NCBI RefSeq assembly: GCF_029814935.1
Contig: NZ_CP104582.1
Coordinates: 4,340,001-4,404,000, forward strand
DNA length: 64,000 nt
From: Pseudomonas sp. GD03919
Lineage (GTDB): Bacteria; Pseudomonadota; Gammaproteobacteria; Pseudomonadales; Pseudomonadaceae
Reading direction: 5' to 3'
Of this stretch, positions 53,389 through 62,397 are shown piece by piece; within the stretch, counting starts at the first letter, position 1; each line of letters opens with the position of its first letter. A model generated the notes under the pieces. The model saw only the letters and a list, made by a program, of their open reading frames with translations, did not search any database and had not been told where the DNA came from. The translations under genes and the position numbers were made by a program.

Positions 53389-54564
53389 TTACAGTGGATC
53401 ACCCAGCAGTTGCAGGCTCTTTCGAGCCCACTGCTCGATAGCGCGCTCAACTTGTTCCTTTGGCAGGTACTCCTGCTCAAGACGTCCTCGTTCTTGCACC
53501 AGCAGATACCGATAGAAGTCCGCTTCGTCAGCCAGCAAATCAGGTGGGGCCGAATCCAGAGCTTTGGTCGGCTCGACGACTGCGCTCACCGGTGAGTGCT
53601 GTTCAAACAGCTCTTGCTTCATTAATAGTGCTTCGACTGCTGGTTGATGGAGTCTCGCTCGCGCCAGCATCAGCAAGCCCCAGGTATCCATATCGCCCCA
53701 GTATGCGATCTGTTTCCCGACCAGGTGCGCGGACGCTAGCCACTGCAAATCGAGTCCTGAGCCCAGCACAGCCAGGGTGTCCGGTAAGCTCTCAGGCAGC
53801 AAGTGAATGCATTGCTCATTTTCCACCACGAGCAATCGCGAACCGGGAAGTGGGGTTTCGGCCAGTTCCGCAGTGGTGAGCCTGAGCCGCTTAAAGGGCA
53901 GCAGCTCAGGCTGAAGGGGAACGACTAGAACCCAATGACTGCTTTCTTCAAAGGCATCCAGAAAAGTCGTCAGGCCTTGCTCGGACGCCGCGCCTTCGAA
54001 GCGCTCGTCGAGGAGCCAGGTCAGCAAGCTGGCGTTACGCTCGAAAAACTTGGTGTCTACGCCGTGCTCGGCAAGCAGGCGCAGCGGACGGCCTCGGGCA
54101 CAGCCTGGCGACAACCGGGTGGCGAGTCGCGCCGTGGCGACGACTTCTTCAGACGGCTTCGTCAACCACAAGCTCCGTTGTGCCACCAGCAGCGCATGAA
54201 AGGCACTGTCTACCTGCTCGACCAGATACTCGAGTTGAGCATATTCCTGGCTGACCCTTGGATCATCGCTCGCGGCAATCCATTCGGAGGGGCTACGCAA
54301 GTGCCAACGCATCGGCAAGGAAATGGGGGACAGCCCTGCTCGGTAGCTGACGGGCTCCCAGTCGACTTTACCAACGTTCACGCTCCGCCAGTTCTCCACA
54401 TGCCGGAGTACCGCCTGGATGTTGTCAGTAAATAGACGTGCCGAAGGCTTGCCGATGTTGAGGCTTTGCGGCCAGCTAGCGGGATTGAGCAAACGTTCCA
54501 AGCGTACGCTGGAGCGCTGCCATTGTTTGGCCAGGCTGCGACTGATGTCAGTGGGCGACTTCAT
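53389..54564 (-). CDS. jetD: Second Wadjet: nuclease JetD (DUF3322/DUF2220)
   Basis: A 391-residue protein with an N-terminal DUF3322-type domain (SLAKQWQRSSVRLERLLNPA, PISLPMRWHLRSPSEW) and a C-terminal Toprim/DUF2220 domain: SRLLVVENEQCIHL (E248) and QIAYWGDMDTWGLLML (D291, D293). Cleaves closed circular plasmid DNA within the JetABCD complex. ATG 54564 (MKSPTDIS) overlaps the end of jetC by 17 bases; the ATG at 54597 lies farther inside jetC and is less likely. Its sequence is only distantly like the JetD at 31508. Confidence 0.9.
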   Translation of the reverse strand: MKSPTDISRSLAKQWQRSSVRLERLLNPASWPQSLNIGKPSARLFTDNIQAVLRHVENWRSVNVGKVDWEPVSYRAGLSPISLPMRWHLRSPSEWIAASDDPRVSQEYAQLEYLVEQVDSAFHALLVAQRSLWLTKPSEEVVATARLATRLSPGCARGRPLRLLAEHGVDTKFFERNASLLTWLLDERFEGAASEQGLTTFLDAFEESSHWVLVVPLQPELLPFKRLRLTTAELAETPLPGSRLLVVENEQCIHLLPESLPDTLAVLGSGLDLQWLASAHLVGKQIAYWGDMDTWGLLMLARARLHQPAVEALLMKQELFEQHSPVSAVVEPTKALDSAPPDLLADEADFYRYLLVQERGRLEQEYLPKEQVERAIEQWARKSLQLLGDPL

Positions 54565-57500
54565 GCATGGCCTTGATGCGCTGTTGATGATGCTCATCCA
54601 AAGCTTCCCAGCTCAGGGAAACCAGACTGGATTCCACGCCGCGCCGATGAACGACGACTGCCGAACGCGTATGGTGGCGCAACAGGCGCATTTCCTTGTT
54701 GGGCGTGATGAAGACAGCATGCAGGCCGAATTCCCTCAGCGCTGCGATGATCCGACCGGCAACCGCATGGGAGCTGCGCGAGAACGCCTCGTCGAGCACG
54801 ATGGTGCCGAACAACGGCCGGCTGCTGCCGTCGGGACAGAGCGCATAGCTGAGGGAAGCGGTCAGCACATAGGAGGCGATGATCTCTTTCTCGCCACCAC
54901 TACCCCCCTGAGAACCTGTTCGGGTTTCGATGACACTCCTGCTTTCGCGATCGATCACCGAGACCGCGAACTCCAGGCGGAAGCGCGGATCCAGCAGCGC
55001 CTTGGCTCCCTGATTCCTGCTGTGCTCGCAAGCATCCTTGAGCAGGCCAACGAGCGCCTGCAATGCCTTGTAGTGGCTCTCGCCTTCATCATCGATGAAA
55101 CGCGCCGAGTTCAGTTGACGCTGAGCCTGTTGCAAGGTGCGAAGGCTTGCATGAATGACCTTTTTCGCGACCAAGCGCAGATAGCGCCCGGGCTGAAAGT
55201 CAACACGCTGCATCGTACTGTTCAGGTCATCCAAACGCTCCTCGATCACCGAGACTTCATGGTCGATATAGCTAAGTAGCTGGGTGACGCCGTCATCCGA
55301 AGAACGATTGAGGTATTCCAGAAAGCGCTTGAGCTTCTCGGGCAGGGCTTCCTCGGTCAGCACGCGTAGACGCTCCAGATACTTGGGTACGTCCACCAGC
55401 TCTCGCCCAACTTCTGCAAGCGCCCCGGTGTCTACCTTCAGGGAGTCGGACATCCGTTTGGCAAGCTCGGATTTCTGATCGCCTAGTTTTTCGCCGAGTG
55501 TTTTGAGCTGCCCTTGCAGCTCATGCGTATGCTTGCGCTCCAGCTCGACAATATCGCCGAGGTCATCAGCACTCAGGGTCGGGAAGTGCGCTAGCGCCAA
55601 CTCACGTTGCGTATCGCTCAGCCCCTTTTCGGCGCCGCGATAAGCCTTACGGGTAGCGGATGCGGCCTGCTCGAACTGAATTTTCAACTGACCGCACTGC
55701 TCGATAAGTTGTTGCCTCTGTCGATCCAGAGAGTCCAGCAATGCCTCAGCTTCATCCAGCTCAGCCTTGATAAGGGCGAGGTCAGAGTCGGGACGTGTCA
55801 GGGTGTCCAGCTGAGCACGCAGCGACTCCAGCTGACGCTCGGCGCCCGGCAGATCAATCTCCTCGAACTGCAGTTCTTCGACGCGCTGCAGCAGCGAAGC
55901 TTGATCCTCCAACTTGCGGACATCGCCCTGGGCAGCATCCAAGGCCAGCTTGGCAGGCGCGAGCTGTTCATTGACCTCGCGAATTTGTTCAGTCAGGAAG
56001 GCCAGACGGTCGAGGTTATCGAAGCCGGTCAGCCAGTCTTCATCGAGGCGCTTCTGGTCCTGCTTGTCGAAGAAGCGTTCTTTACCCGACATCAGCCCCT
56101 GAGCCGTCATGGCGTGCGGGGTATGACGCAATTGCTCCGTGCTCTCCACGCAATGTCGGTCGTTGTCCGCCAGTAGCGCCTTTACCGCTTCGCGGTACGG
56201 ATGCTCCTTGAAGGTCAGCTTGCGGGTATAACCATCGTCGAAGAACACAGGGCGCGACGACGGTTCCTTGACCTCCAACAAGCGCACATGCAAGCGGTTG
56301 TGTCGTTGGTTCACCCAACGCAGTGCAGCCTCGGACGCACCCTGCGGCACCAGGATACGCAGGCGGTGGCTGCCGATTGCCCGCTCGATGGCCCCCCGCC
56401 AGGCCAGCTCCTCGGGCTTGACCTGCACCAGCTCGGCAACGAAAGGCAGGGCCGATTCATCGACGCCAAGCATCTGCGCCAGCTCCCCTCGAAAAGCATG
56501 AAAATGCCCAGGCAGGTTCGAGCCTGGCCGTCGTTCGACCTCGGCACGCTCCTGCTGCAAGCTCTGCAGGCGGCCATCGAGTTCTTTCTGGACAATGCCT
56601 ATATCGAACGACTTTTGCCGTGCCTCAGTAATTTGCTCGGCCAGTACTTCCAGGCGTGCCGTGATCTGCTGCTGATTTTCCTCGAGCGCAGCGGCTGATA
56701 ACTCCTCCACGAGTCCTAGCCCTTTGGCCAAACGCTGGTACTGCTCGGCTTTCAGGCGCCGTTTATCAAACTCCCGAACCCAATCCGCGATGCGCGCGCG
56801 CAATAGATCTATCTCTGCACCGCCTACTCGCAGGTAGCGCTGACGATGCTGATCGACCACGCCCTTCTGGATATCAAACTGTCCCCTGCATTGCTCCTGA
56901 TTCAGTTCGGCCTGTTTTTGCGCCTTCTCAAGCCTGTTGGTTTCGGCCAACCACAGGCGATAACCCTGCTCGGCGAACCAGACCGGAAGAATGCCTTCGA
57001 GCGCCTGCTTGTCCTGCAACTGGGCTTGCAAGACTCGGTAACGCTCCCAGCCATCGGCGACCGGCAGCAGTGAGCGCTGCTGCTTTCTAGCGGTTTCCAG
57101 TTCGCGGTGAATGTCCGTTAGATCATCGAAACTAGTAGCGACCTCGGCAGCCCGCCCGAAAGCGGAGCGGTCATCGAGCACCAACTCGCGAAAGATCTCA
57201 TCAATGCTATTGAGCTGTTTCAGGCCGGCAGCGCGGTTGAGCAAGGTGAAGGCGTTTTCACCGACTTCGAAGTAATCCCTGAGCCTGGCCAGGAACGCTT
57301 TCTTGCTGGGATAAGGCCAGATACCCGTCCCATCCTTCTCCATCTGACGCAACGCCCGCATGCCGCCTGCGTGATGTTGGCTGAGCCAATGCTCCAGCGT
57401 CTGCTCGGGGGACTCGCTTAACAGCCACAGTTTTTTCAGATCGGACGCCGAAGAGCTGGTGCCCTCGAACCAGAGCACAGCGCCCAGTCGCACCTGCGCA

Positions 57501-57853
57501 CCGTCACGCTCGAGCGTGGCGGCAATGGCGGTGACCGTCTTTCCCTGGCGCGCGATATGAGATTGCTCTACACCTCCGTCTCCAGGGCCGGTAACCCCGC
57601 GCACATAGGACACCAGATCACGGTCGCTTTCATGCCCACCTGTGGAAGCCAGATTGTAGCGCGGGTTGGCGCACAGCAAGGTCATCAGCGCATCCACCAG
57701 CGTCGTTTTACCGCTACCCGTTGGGCCGATCACGGCGGTGCCTGAGGGATCGATCTCGGCACGGTGATAGCCCTGAAAGCCGCCCCAGTTATAGAGTTCG
57801 ATGCTGCTGAGAATGAAGGTCTCGCTGTCACGCCAGAGCAGTGCTTGCTTCAC
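54548..57853 (-). CDS. jetC: Second Wadjet: SMC-like ATPase JetC
   Basis: A 1101-residue SMC-type ATPase with Walker A GPTGSGKTT (residues 43-51), long coiled coils, signature GSGGEKEIIASYVL and Walker B FGTIVLDEAFSRSS. It begins FILSSIELYNWGGFQGYHRA, the form seen in Wadjet JetC of the DUF3375/DUF4194 class, and is about 370 residues shorter than the MukB-like JetC at 32494. A GTG start at 57853 overlaps the jetB stop (GTGA). Extrudes DNA loops to find small circles. Confidence 0.9.
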   Translation of the reverse strand: MKQALLWRDSETFILSSIELYNWGGFQGYHRAEIDPSGTAVIGPTGSGKTTLVDALMTLLCANPRYNLASTGGHESDRDLVSYVRGVTGPGDGGVEQSHIARQGKTVTAIAATLERDGAQVRLGAVLWFEGTSSSASDLKKLWLLSESPEQTLEHWLSQHHAGGMRALRQMEKDGTGIWPYPSKKAFLARLRDYFEVGENAFTLLNRAAGLKQLNSIDEIFRELVLDDRSAFGRAAEVATSFDDLTDIHRELETARKQQRSLLPVADGWERYRVLQAQLQDKQALEGILPVWFAEQGYRLWLAETNRLEKAQKQAELNQEQCRGQFDIQKGVVDQHRQRYLRVGGAEIDLLRARIADWVREFDKRRLKAEQYQRLAKGLGLVEELSAAALEENQQQITARLEVLAEQITEARQKSFDIGIVQKELDGRLQSLQQERAEVERRPGSNLPGHFHAFRGELAQMLGVDESALPFVAELVQVKPEELAWRGAIERAIGSHRLRILVPQGASEAALRWVNQRHNRLHVRLLEVKEPSSRPVFFDDGYTRKLTFKEHPYREAVKALLADNDRHCVESTEQLRHTPHAMTAQGLMSGKERFFDKQDQKRLDEDWLTGFDNLDRLAFLTEQIREVNEQLAPAKLALDAAQGDVRKLEDQASLLQRVEELQFEEIDLPGAERQLESLRAQLDTLTRPDSDLALIKAELDEAEALLDSLDRQRQQLIEQCGQLKIQFEQAASATRKAYRGAEKGLSDTQRELALAHFPTLSADDLGDIVELERKHTHELQGQLKTLGEKLGDQKSELAKRMSDSLKVDTGALAEVGRELVDVPKYLERLRVLTEEALPEKLKRFLEYLNRSSDDGVTQLLSYIDHEVSVIEERLDDLNSTMQRVDFQPGRYLRLVAKKVIHASLRTLQQAQRQLNSARFIDDEGESHYKALQALVGLLKDACEHSRNQGAKALLDPRFRLEFAVSVIDRESRSVIETRTGSQGGSGGEKEIIASYVLTASLSYALCPDGSSRPLFGTIVLDEAFSRSSHAVAGRIIAALREFGLHAVFITPNKEMRLLRHHTRSAVVVHRRGVESSLVSLSWEALDEHHQQRIKAMHEVAH

Positions 57854-58599
57854 GCCTCGTCCTCCTCAGCAGCGGCAGCCGGGGTAGTCGCGCCCTCCAC
57901 CTGCTCGCGCAGCCAAACCACCAGTGCCTGCAGGTTCTCCGGGTTGGCCAAGTGGGTAATGATGGGGCGGATGATGACGCGGTCATGGGCGTCCAGAGCC
58001 GACACCAAACCATGCCCCTTGAGCTGATCCAGCAGCGTGATGACGCGATTGCGCTCCTTCGCCTCACTGCCCAGCTCGCCCAGGTAAACCTGCAATTGCG
58101 GAATCAGCTCATCAACAGCTACCAGTGCCTGAGTGGCGCCCGTACCGCTTTCCTGTTCGTAGGCGATGAAATGCTGGCGCAGAATGGCGATCAGCAGGGA
58201 CTGCTCCAGGTTCAGCCTTTGCCTGCGCACAAGGGGGTGCGACCAGTCATCCTGCTCGGCCCCCTCGCCCTGACGAACGGTGACGAACACCAGCCCGCGA
58301 ACCTCGTCGACCCCCATGGCCAGGTCGAGGGCTTCCAGGATTGTGTCGACCGCCTCGATATTGGCAAGCGCCGAGCGATACAGATTGGGCTTGTGACTTT
58401 CTTCCAGCAGCCCGTACTTGAGCATTTCCTGTACGGCCTCACGTACCCGTTGCGGCGTCCGGCGCTCATCGACCTGAACAGCGGCGCTCATAAGAGACTG
58501 TTCATCATCCATGCCGTCATCCAACGCTATGGGCTCCACCGTCAGCTCCGTTTCGTCGGTGCCAGAGGCACCTGCAATTCGATCGAAGATCCCTGCCAT
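57850..58599 (-). CDS. jetB: Second Wadjet: JetB (DUF4194)
   Basis: A 249-residue DUF4194-type winged-helix protein: VREAVQEMLKYGLLEESHKP, YRSALANIEAVDTILEALDLAMGVDEVRG, and HPLVRRQRLNLEQSLLIAIL with an acidic end (AAAEEDEA). It joins the kleisin-like JetA to JetC. ATG 58599 (MAGIFDRI) has GGGAG eight bases upstream; the TTG at 58614 is rejected. It starts 2 bases after jetA ends. Confidence 0.88.
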   Translation of the reverse strand: MAGIFDRIAGASGTDETELTVEPIALDDGMDDEQSLMSAAVQVDERRTPQRVREAVQEMLKYGLLEESHKPNLYRSALANIEAVDTILEALDLAMGVDEVRGLVFVTVRQGEGAEQDDWSHPLVRRQRLNLEQSLLIAILRQHFIAYEQESGTGATQALVAVDELIPQLQVYLGELGSEAKERNRVITLLDQLKGHGLVSALDAHDRVIIRPIITHLANPENLQALVVWLREQVEGATTPAAAAEEDEA

Positions 58600-58601
58600 G
58601 C

Positions 58602-60110
58602 TCACAACTCCCAATCGATGTCTTTGAGTGCCTCGTGGTCGAGTCCGACATAAGGCAGATTGAAGCGCCAGCGTTGCTCATCCTCGTCCACCAGCTCCAC
58701 GAGCTGACGTTCCTCTGTCAGCACCTCGATACCTGCCTCGCGCGCCATCGCCAGCCAGAGCGCAAAGGTTTCCAGGTCGTGAACAGGTGGAAGCAAAGAC
58801 GCAAGCTCCACGAGACTCACGGGGCGACCCTGCTCCACCAGCACAGCCAGGGTGTCATGAATCAGCGCTTCACGATCCAGCCCGTCGAAGGCATCCCAGA
58901 AGTCATCATCAATCTGCTCCAACCCCGCAGGCTTCAAACTCAGATCCAGCTCGCCCGTATCATCGTCATCCAGAGTCTTGAAGCGCAGACGCTCGATTGC
59001 TGGGACACCGGTAATGGCTACACCAACTGGTGGTAAACATGCAGGCTTACGGCGTTCTGACTGGCGTTGCCAGTCGACGCTGAGCGCTAGATTGAAGAAG
59101 TCGTTGAGTAACTGTCCGACGCGATGATGCTCGGCGGCCAGCCCCGTCTTCATGAAGCCACGAACATCGCGCTCGCTTCGGGCGCGCGCTTGGAGCACAG
59201 CCTGCGACTCCCGAACCAGGCGTAACGCCAGCCAACGTAGCTCACGTTGCTGGGGACGATTCAGCGCCTTTGGAACCGCTGGATGACGAAGGATGGTGCG
59301 CAAGCGCTCACGCATGGCCTCCAGCTCAGCGGACTGCCTCAGTTGCTGCTGGAAGCTTTCAAAGACACGCCCTTCCGGCGTGTTGAGTAGGGCATCTTGC
59401 CCGTCCAACAACCGATCGACGATTTCTCCACGGTGAGACTGCTCGCTGATGATGGAGTGTCGAAGGGCGCGATCCGCCTCGCGCCAAGAGTCTTCAACTC
59501 GTCGAAAGTCCGCGCGTAGGCTGGTGGCCAGGCTATACACCTCGCGTATGCCCTCTATCGCCTGCGCTTCATCCAGCACGATGACGTGGCCAGCTTCTAC
59601 CTGCGCTAGCTCGTGCTCCAAATCCTGGATTCGGCGGCGCAGGCTGGCAATACGGCCAGTTGGGCTGGGGTTCAGCCCCGTTTCCAGGTTTTCGATCTCG
59701 CGCTGAACCACCGAAAGGCGAGATGCCGTGGAGGTCATGATCCGACTATCCAACGAATCGACGAACTGGATGGCGGACTCCAACGCGTCGGTTGCATAGA
59801 TACGGCCCTCTCGCTCTACGACGAGGCGCCGCTTGATCCATTCACGAAGTTCACGACCTGCTTGGAGATGCGTTGCATCTGGGTCGATTTCGTAAAGCTC
59901 CTGGCTGGCATAAGCAGCCAGCATTTCGGACAGCGCTTGCAGCGCATCCTCCATGGGGATCCCATCATGCGCCCGCTCGAACAGAGTGCGCAGGCAGCCC
60001 AATACGAGCGGAGCACGCCGCGAGGCAAGCAAAAGCCACGCGGGGTGCTGGCTGCGGGCAGATACATAGCGTTCTGAACGCTGTTGCGCGCTTTCTTCCA
60101 TGACGGCCAC
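58602..60110 (-). CDS. jetA: Second Wadjet: JetA (DUF3375)
   Basis: A 502-residue DUF3375-type protein, the kleisin-like subunit: SARSQHPAWLLLASRRAPLVL, THLQAGRELREWIKRRLVVE, GRIYATDALESAIQFVDSLD and a coiled-coil around residues 130-180. The C-terminal winged-helix region is LEQIDDDFWDAFDGLDREAL. The start may be GTG 60110 or ATG 60101 (three residues later). First gene of the operon jetABCD, whose promoter should lie between 60111 and the hairpin at 60224. Confidence 0.9.
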   Translation of the reverse strand: MAVMEESAQQRSERYVSARSQHPAWLLLASRRAPLVLGCLRTLFERAHDGIPMEDALQALSEMLAAYASQELYEIDPDATHLQAGRELREWIKRRLVVEREGRIYATDALESAIQFVDSLDSRIMTSTASRLSVVQREIENLETGLNPSPTGRIASLRRRIQDLEHELAQVEAGHVIVLDEAQAIEGIREVYSLATSLRADFRRVEDSWREADRALRHSIISEQSHRGEIVDRLLDGQDALLNTPEGRVFESFQQQLRQSAELEAMRERLRTILRHPAVPKALNRPQQRELRWLALRLVRESQAVLQARARSERDVRGFMKTGLAAEHHRVGQLLNDFFNLALSVDWQRQSERRKPACLPPVGVAITGVPAIERLRFKTLDDDDTGELDLSLKPAGLEQIDDDFWDAFDGLDREALIHDTLAVLVEQGRPVSLVELASLLPPVHDLETFALWLAMAREAGIEVLTEERQLVELVDEDEQRWRFNLPYVGLDHEALKDIDWEL

Positions 60111-60223
60111 ATTGACAAGAGTTATCTGAGAGCGAGCTTACCAAGCTACCCGCTGCCTCATGATACGTATTTGTCCTGGCGGGTGGGCTTCGTTTAATGG
60201 TCCGCAGGAGCTGCGTCATTCGA

Positions 60224-60261
60224 ACTCAACAACCACCGACTGAAGTCGGTGGTTGTTGAGT
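60224..60261. repeat. Perfect 17-base hairpin at the Wadjet/IS66 junction
   Basis: ACTCAACAACCACCGAC (60224-60240), loop TGAA, and its exact complement (60245-60261). No T-run follows on the plus strand. Such hairpins occur at the ends of IS200/IS605-type elements and TnpB-linked elements, and in some palindromic repeats. It lies exactly where the truncated IS66-type element begins and may mark the breakpoint. Confidence 0.55.
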
Positions 60262-60417
60262 CCAATTCCTCTCGTCCCGAGCGTGCCGGCTACCCCGAGT
60301 GCGGCCGACAGGGCCATCCAGATCGCCATTCCCCATCGGGCCGGCAAGCTGTCGGTGCAGTGGCCGGGCAACGACCCTGAAGGCTGCGCCCGCTTTCTGC
60401 GCGAGCTGCTGAAGTGA
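60262..60417 (+). pseudogene. tnpA: IS66 accessory gene tnpA, 3' fragment
   Basis: About 50 C-terminal residues of the IS66 TnpA accessory protein remain in frame to TGA 60415-60417: SAADRAIQIAIPHRAGKLSV, QWPGNDPEGCARFLRELLK. The N-terminal HTH part is lost at the junction with the hairpin. The last codons overlap the tnpB start. Confidence 0.7.
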
Positions 60418-60745
60418 TCCGCATCGAGCGCATCTGGCTCGCCACCGAGCCGCTGGACATGCGCGCCGGCACTGAAACTGCGTTGGCCCGGGTGGTGCAG
60501 GTGTTCGGATCGGCGCAGCCGCACTGTGCCTACCTGTTCACCAACAAGCGCGCCAACCGGATGAAGGTGCTGGTGCACGATGGCTTCGGCATCTGGCTGG
60601 CCGCTCGCAGGCTGAATAAGGGGCGCTTCGTCTGGTCGGGCAATGGGCAGGGGCAGCCGTTGGAACTCAGTACCGAGCAGTTGCAGGCCCTGGTGATCGG
60701 CCCTCGCAGCGTCTTGGGCCCAATGCCGAGATCAGGCTCCTGTAG
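60414..60745 (+). pseudogene. tnpB: IS66 accessory gene tnpB, frameshifted
   Basis: A GTG start at 60414 gives the IS66 Orf2 sequence IWLATEPLDMRAGTETALAR, CAYLFTNKRANRMKVLVHDG, LEQ-type middle and LSTEQLQALVIG. The family then continues with GLPWQRLG, but here GGCCC replaces the expected GGCCTGCCC, a loss of 4 bases near 60701. The correct ending (SQRLGPNAEIRLL, TAG 60743-60745) is therefore out of frame. The shifted frame runs on to 60812. Confidence 0.65.
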
Positions 60746-60808
60746 CCGACGTGCAATTAGGCCAATGGCCTATCGCCGAGGGCGCCGGGATTCCTCACAC
60801 TCGACGCC

Positions 60809-62320
60809 ATGAACCCTGCCGCTTTCGATCACCTGACGCCTGAGCAACTGCGCCAACTGGCCGCGCAGTTGAGTCAGCGCGTCGGTCATCTGGAAACGCT
60901 CAACCAGCGGTTGAACCACGAACTCGCCGTGCTGCGGCGCCACCGCTTCGCCCGCCGCAGCGAGCAGCTCAATGCCGACCAGCTCAATCTGCTCGACGAG
61001 ATGATCGATGCCGACATCGCCGCCATCGAGGCAGAGCTTGAGGCGGTCCGACCAAAGTCCGCCAAGCGCGAGCTACGGCAGCAGCCCAAGCGAGCGCCTC
61101 TGCCGGCCGAACTGCCGCGCACGCTGATACTTCACGAGCCGGACAGCACCCAGTGTGCCTGCGGCTGCCAGCTCAAGCGCATCGGTGAAGACGTCAGCGA
61201 GAAGCTCGACTACACCCCGGGCACCTTCACCGTCGAGCGGCATATCCGTGGCAAGTGGGTCTGCGCCCAGTGTGAAACGCTGATCCAGGCCCCAGTGCCG
61301 GCGCAGGTGATCGACAAGGGCATCCCGACTGCCGGGCTACTGGCTCAGGTCATGGTGGCCAAGTTCGCCGATCACCTGCCGCTATACCGCCAGGAAAAGA
61401 TCTTCGCCCGCGCCGGGCTTGCCATCGCGCGTTCCACGCTGGCGCAATGGGTCGGCGCTTGCGGCGTCCAGCTGCAACCCCTGCTCAATGCCCTGCGCGA
61501 CTGCCTGCTCCAGCAGGACGTCATCCTCGCCGACGAAACCCCGGTGCAGATGCTCGCCCCGGGCACGAAGAAGACCCAGCGGGCTTACGTCTGGGCCTAT
61601 GCACCCAGCCCCTTCGCCGACCTCAAGGCCGTGGTCTACGACTTCAGGCCGAGTCGGGCTGGCGAGCACGCGCGCAGCTTCCTGGGCGACTGGCAAGGCA
61701 AACTGGTCTGCGACGACTTCGCCGGCTACAAGGCCAGCTTCGAGCAAGGCGTGACCGAGATCGGCTGCATGGCCCATGCACGGCGCAAGTTCTTCGACCT
61801 GCATGCCGCCAACCAGAGCCAACTGGCCGAGCAGGCCCTCCAGTACATCGGTCAGCTCTACGATGTGGAACGCGAAGGGCGAGAGCTACTCGCCGAACAG
61901 CGACGGCAACTGCGCCAGGACAAAGCCAGGCCAATCATCGATGGCCTGCATAGCTGGATGCTTGGGCAGCGGCAGAAGGTGCCGGAGGGCAGCGCGATCG
62001 CCAAAGCACTCGACTACAGCCTCAAGCGCTGGGCAGCGCTGGTGCGCTACCTGGATGACGGCAACCTACCCATCGACAACAACTGGATCGAGAACCAGAT
62101 CCGCCCCTGGGCCCTGGGACGCGCCAACTGGCTGTTTGCCGGCTCGCTACGCAGTGGCCAGCGTGGCGCAGCCTTGATGACGCTGATCCAGTCAGCCCGC
62201 CTGAACGGGCATGATCCGTACGCCTACCTGAAGGACGTGCTCACGCGCCTGCCGACGCAGAAGGCCAGCGCTCTGGCCGAGCTGCTGCCGCATAACTGGG
62301 TATCCGTCGGCAAGGTGTAA
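60809..62320 (+). CDS. tnpC: IS66-family transposase TnpC
   Basis: A 503-residue transposase with coiled-coil start (LRQLAAQLSQRVGHLETLNQ), basic LRRHRFARRSEQ, a zinc-finger region (CACGCQLKRIG ... WVCAQCE) and the DDE domain: VILADETPVQML, LVCDDFAGYKASF and PIDNNWIENQIRPWALGRAN. The last motif (NN-IE-IRP) is diagnostic of IS66. It is full length, but the broken tnpA and tnpB and the missing left end make the element immobile on its own. Confidence 0.92.
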   Translation: MNPAAFDHLTPEQLRQLAAQLSQRVGHLETLNQRLNHELAVLRRHRFARRSEQLNADQLNLLDEMIDADIAAIEAELEAVRPKSAKRELRQQPKRAPLPAELPRTLILHEPDSTQCACGCQLKRIGEDVSEKLDYTPGTFTVERHIRGKWVCAQCETLIQAPVPAQVIDKGIPTAGLLAQVMVAKFADHLPLYRQEKIFARAGLAIARSTLAQWVGACGVQLQPLLNALRDCLLQQDVILADETPVQMLAPGTKKTQRAYVWAYAPSPFADLKAVVYDFRPSRAGEHARSFLGDWQGKLVCDDFAGYKASFEQGVTEIGCMAHARRKFFDLHAANQSQLAEQALQYIGQLYDVEREGRELLAEQRRQLRQDKARPIIDGLHSWMLGQRQKVPEGSAIAKALDYSLKRWAALVRYLDDGNLPIDNNWIENQIRPWALGRANWLFAGSLRSGQRGAALMTLIQSARLNGHDPYAYLKDVLTRLPTQKASALAELLPHNWVSVGKV

Positions 62321-62397
62321 TGCCCGTTCGCTTACCGTTCGCTTACCGCGCAGCGCCCCCCTACGCGCAGCTCTATTTTCCGCGCCGCAAAGAAGAA

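Larger units (their letters stand above)
60262..62346 (+). mobile_element. IS66-family element, 5'-truncated
   Basis: Remains of the three-gene IS66 set (tnpA, tnpB, tnpC) in order. The left terminus and most of tnpA are missing. The right end is marked by two tandem copies of CGTTCGCTTAC (62325-62335 and 62336-62346), whose complement GTAAGCG is the usual IS66 terminus; the true last base could be in either copy. Confidence 0.75.
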
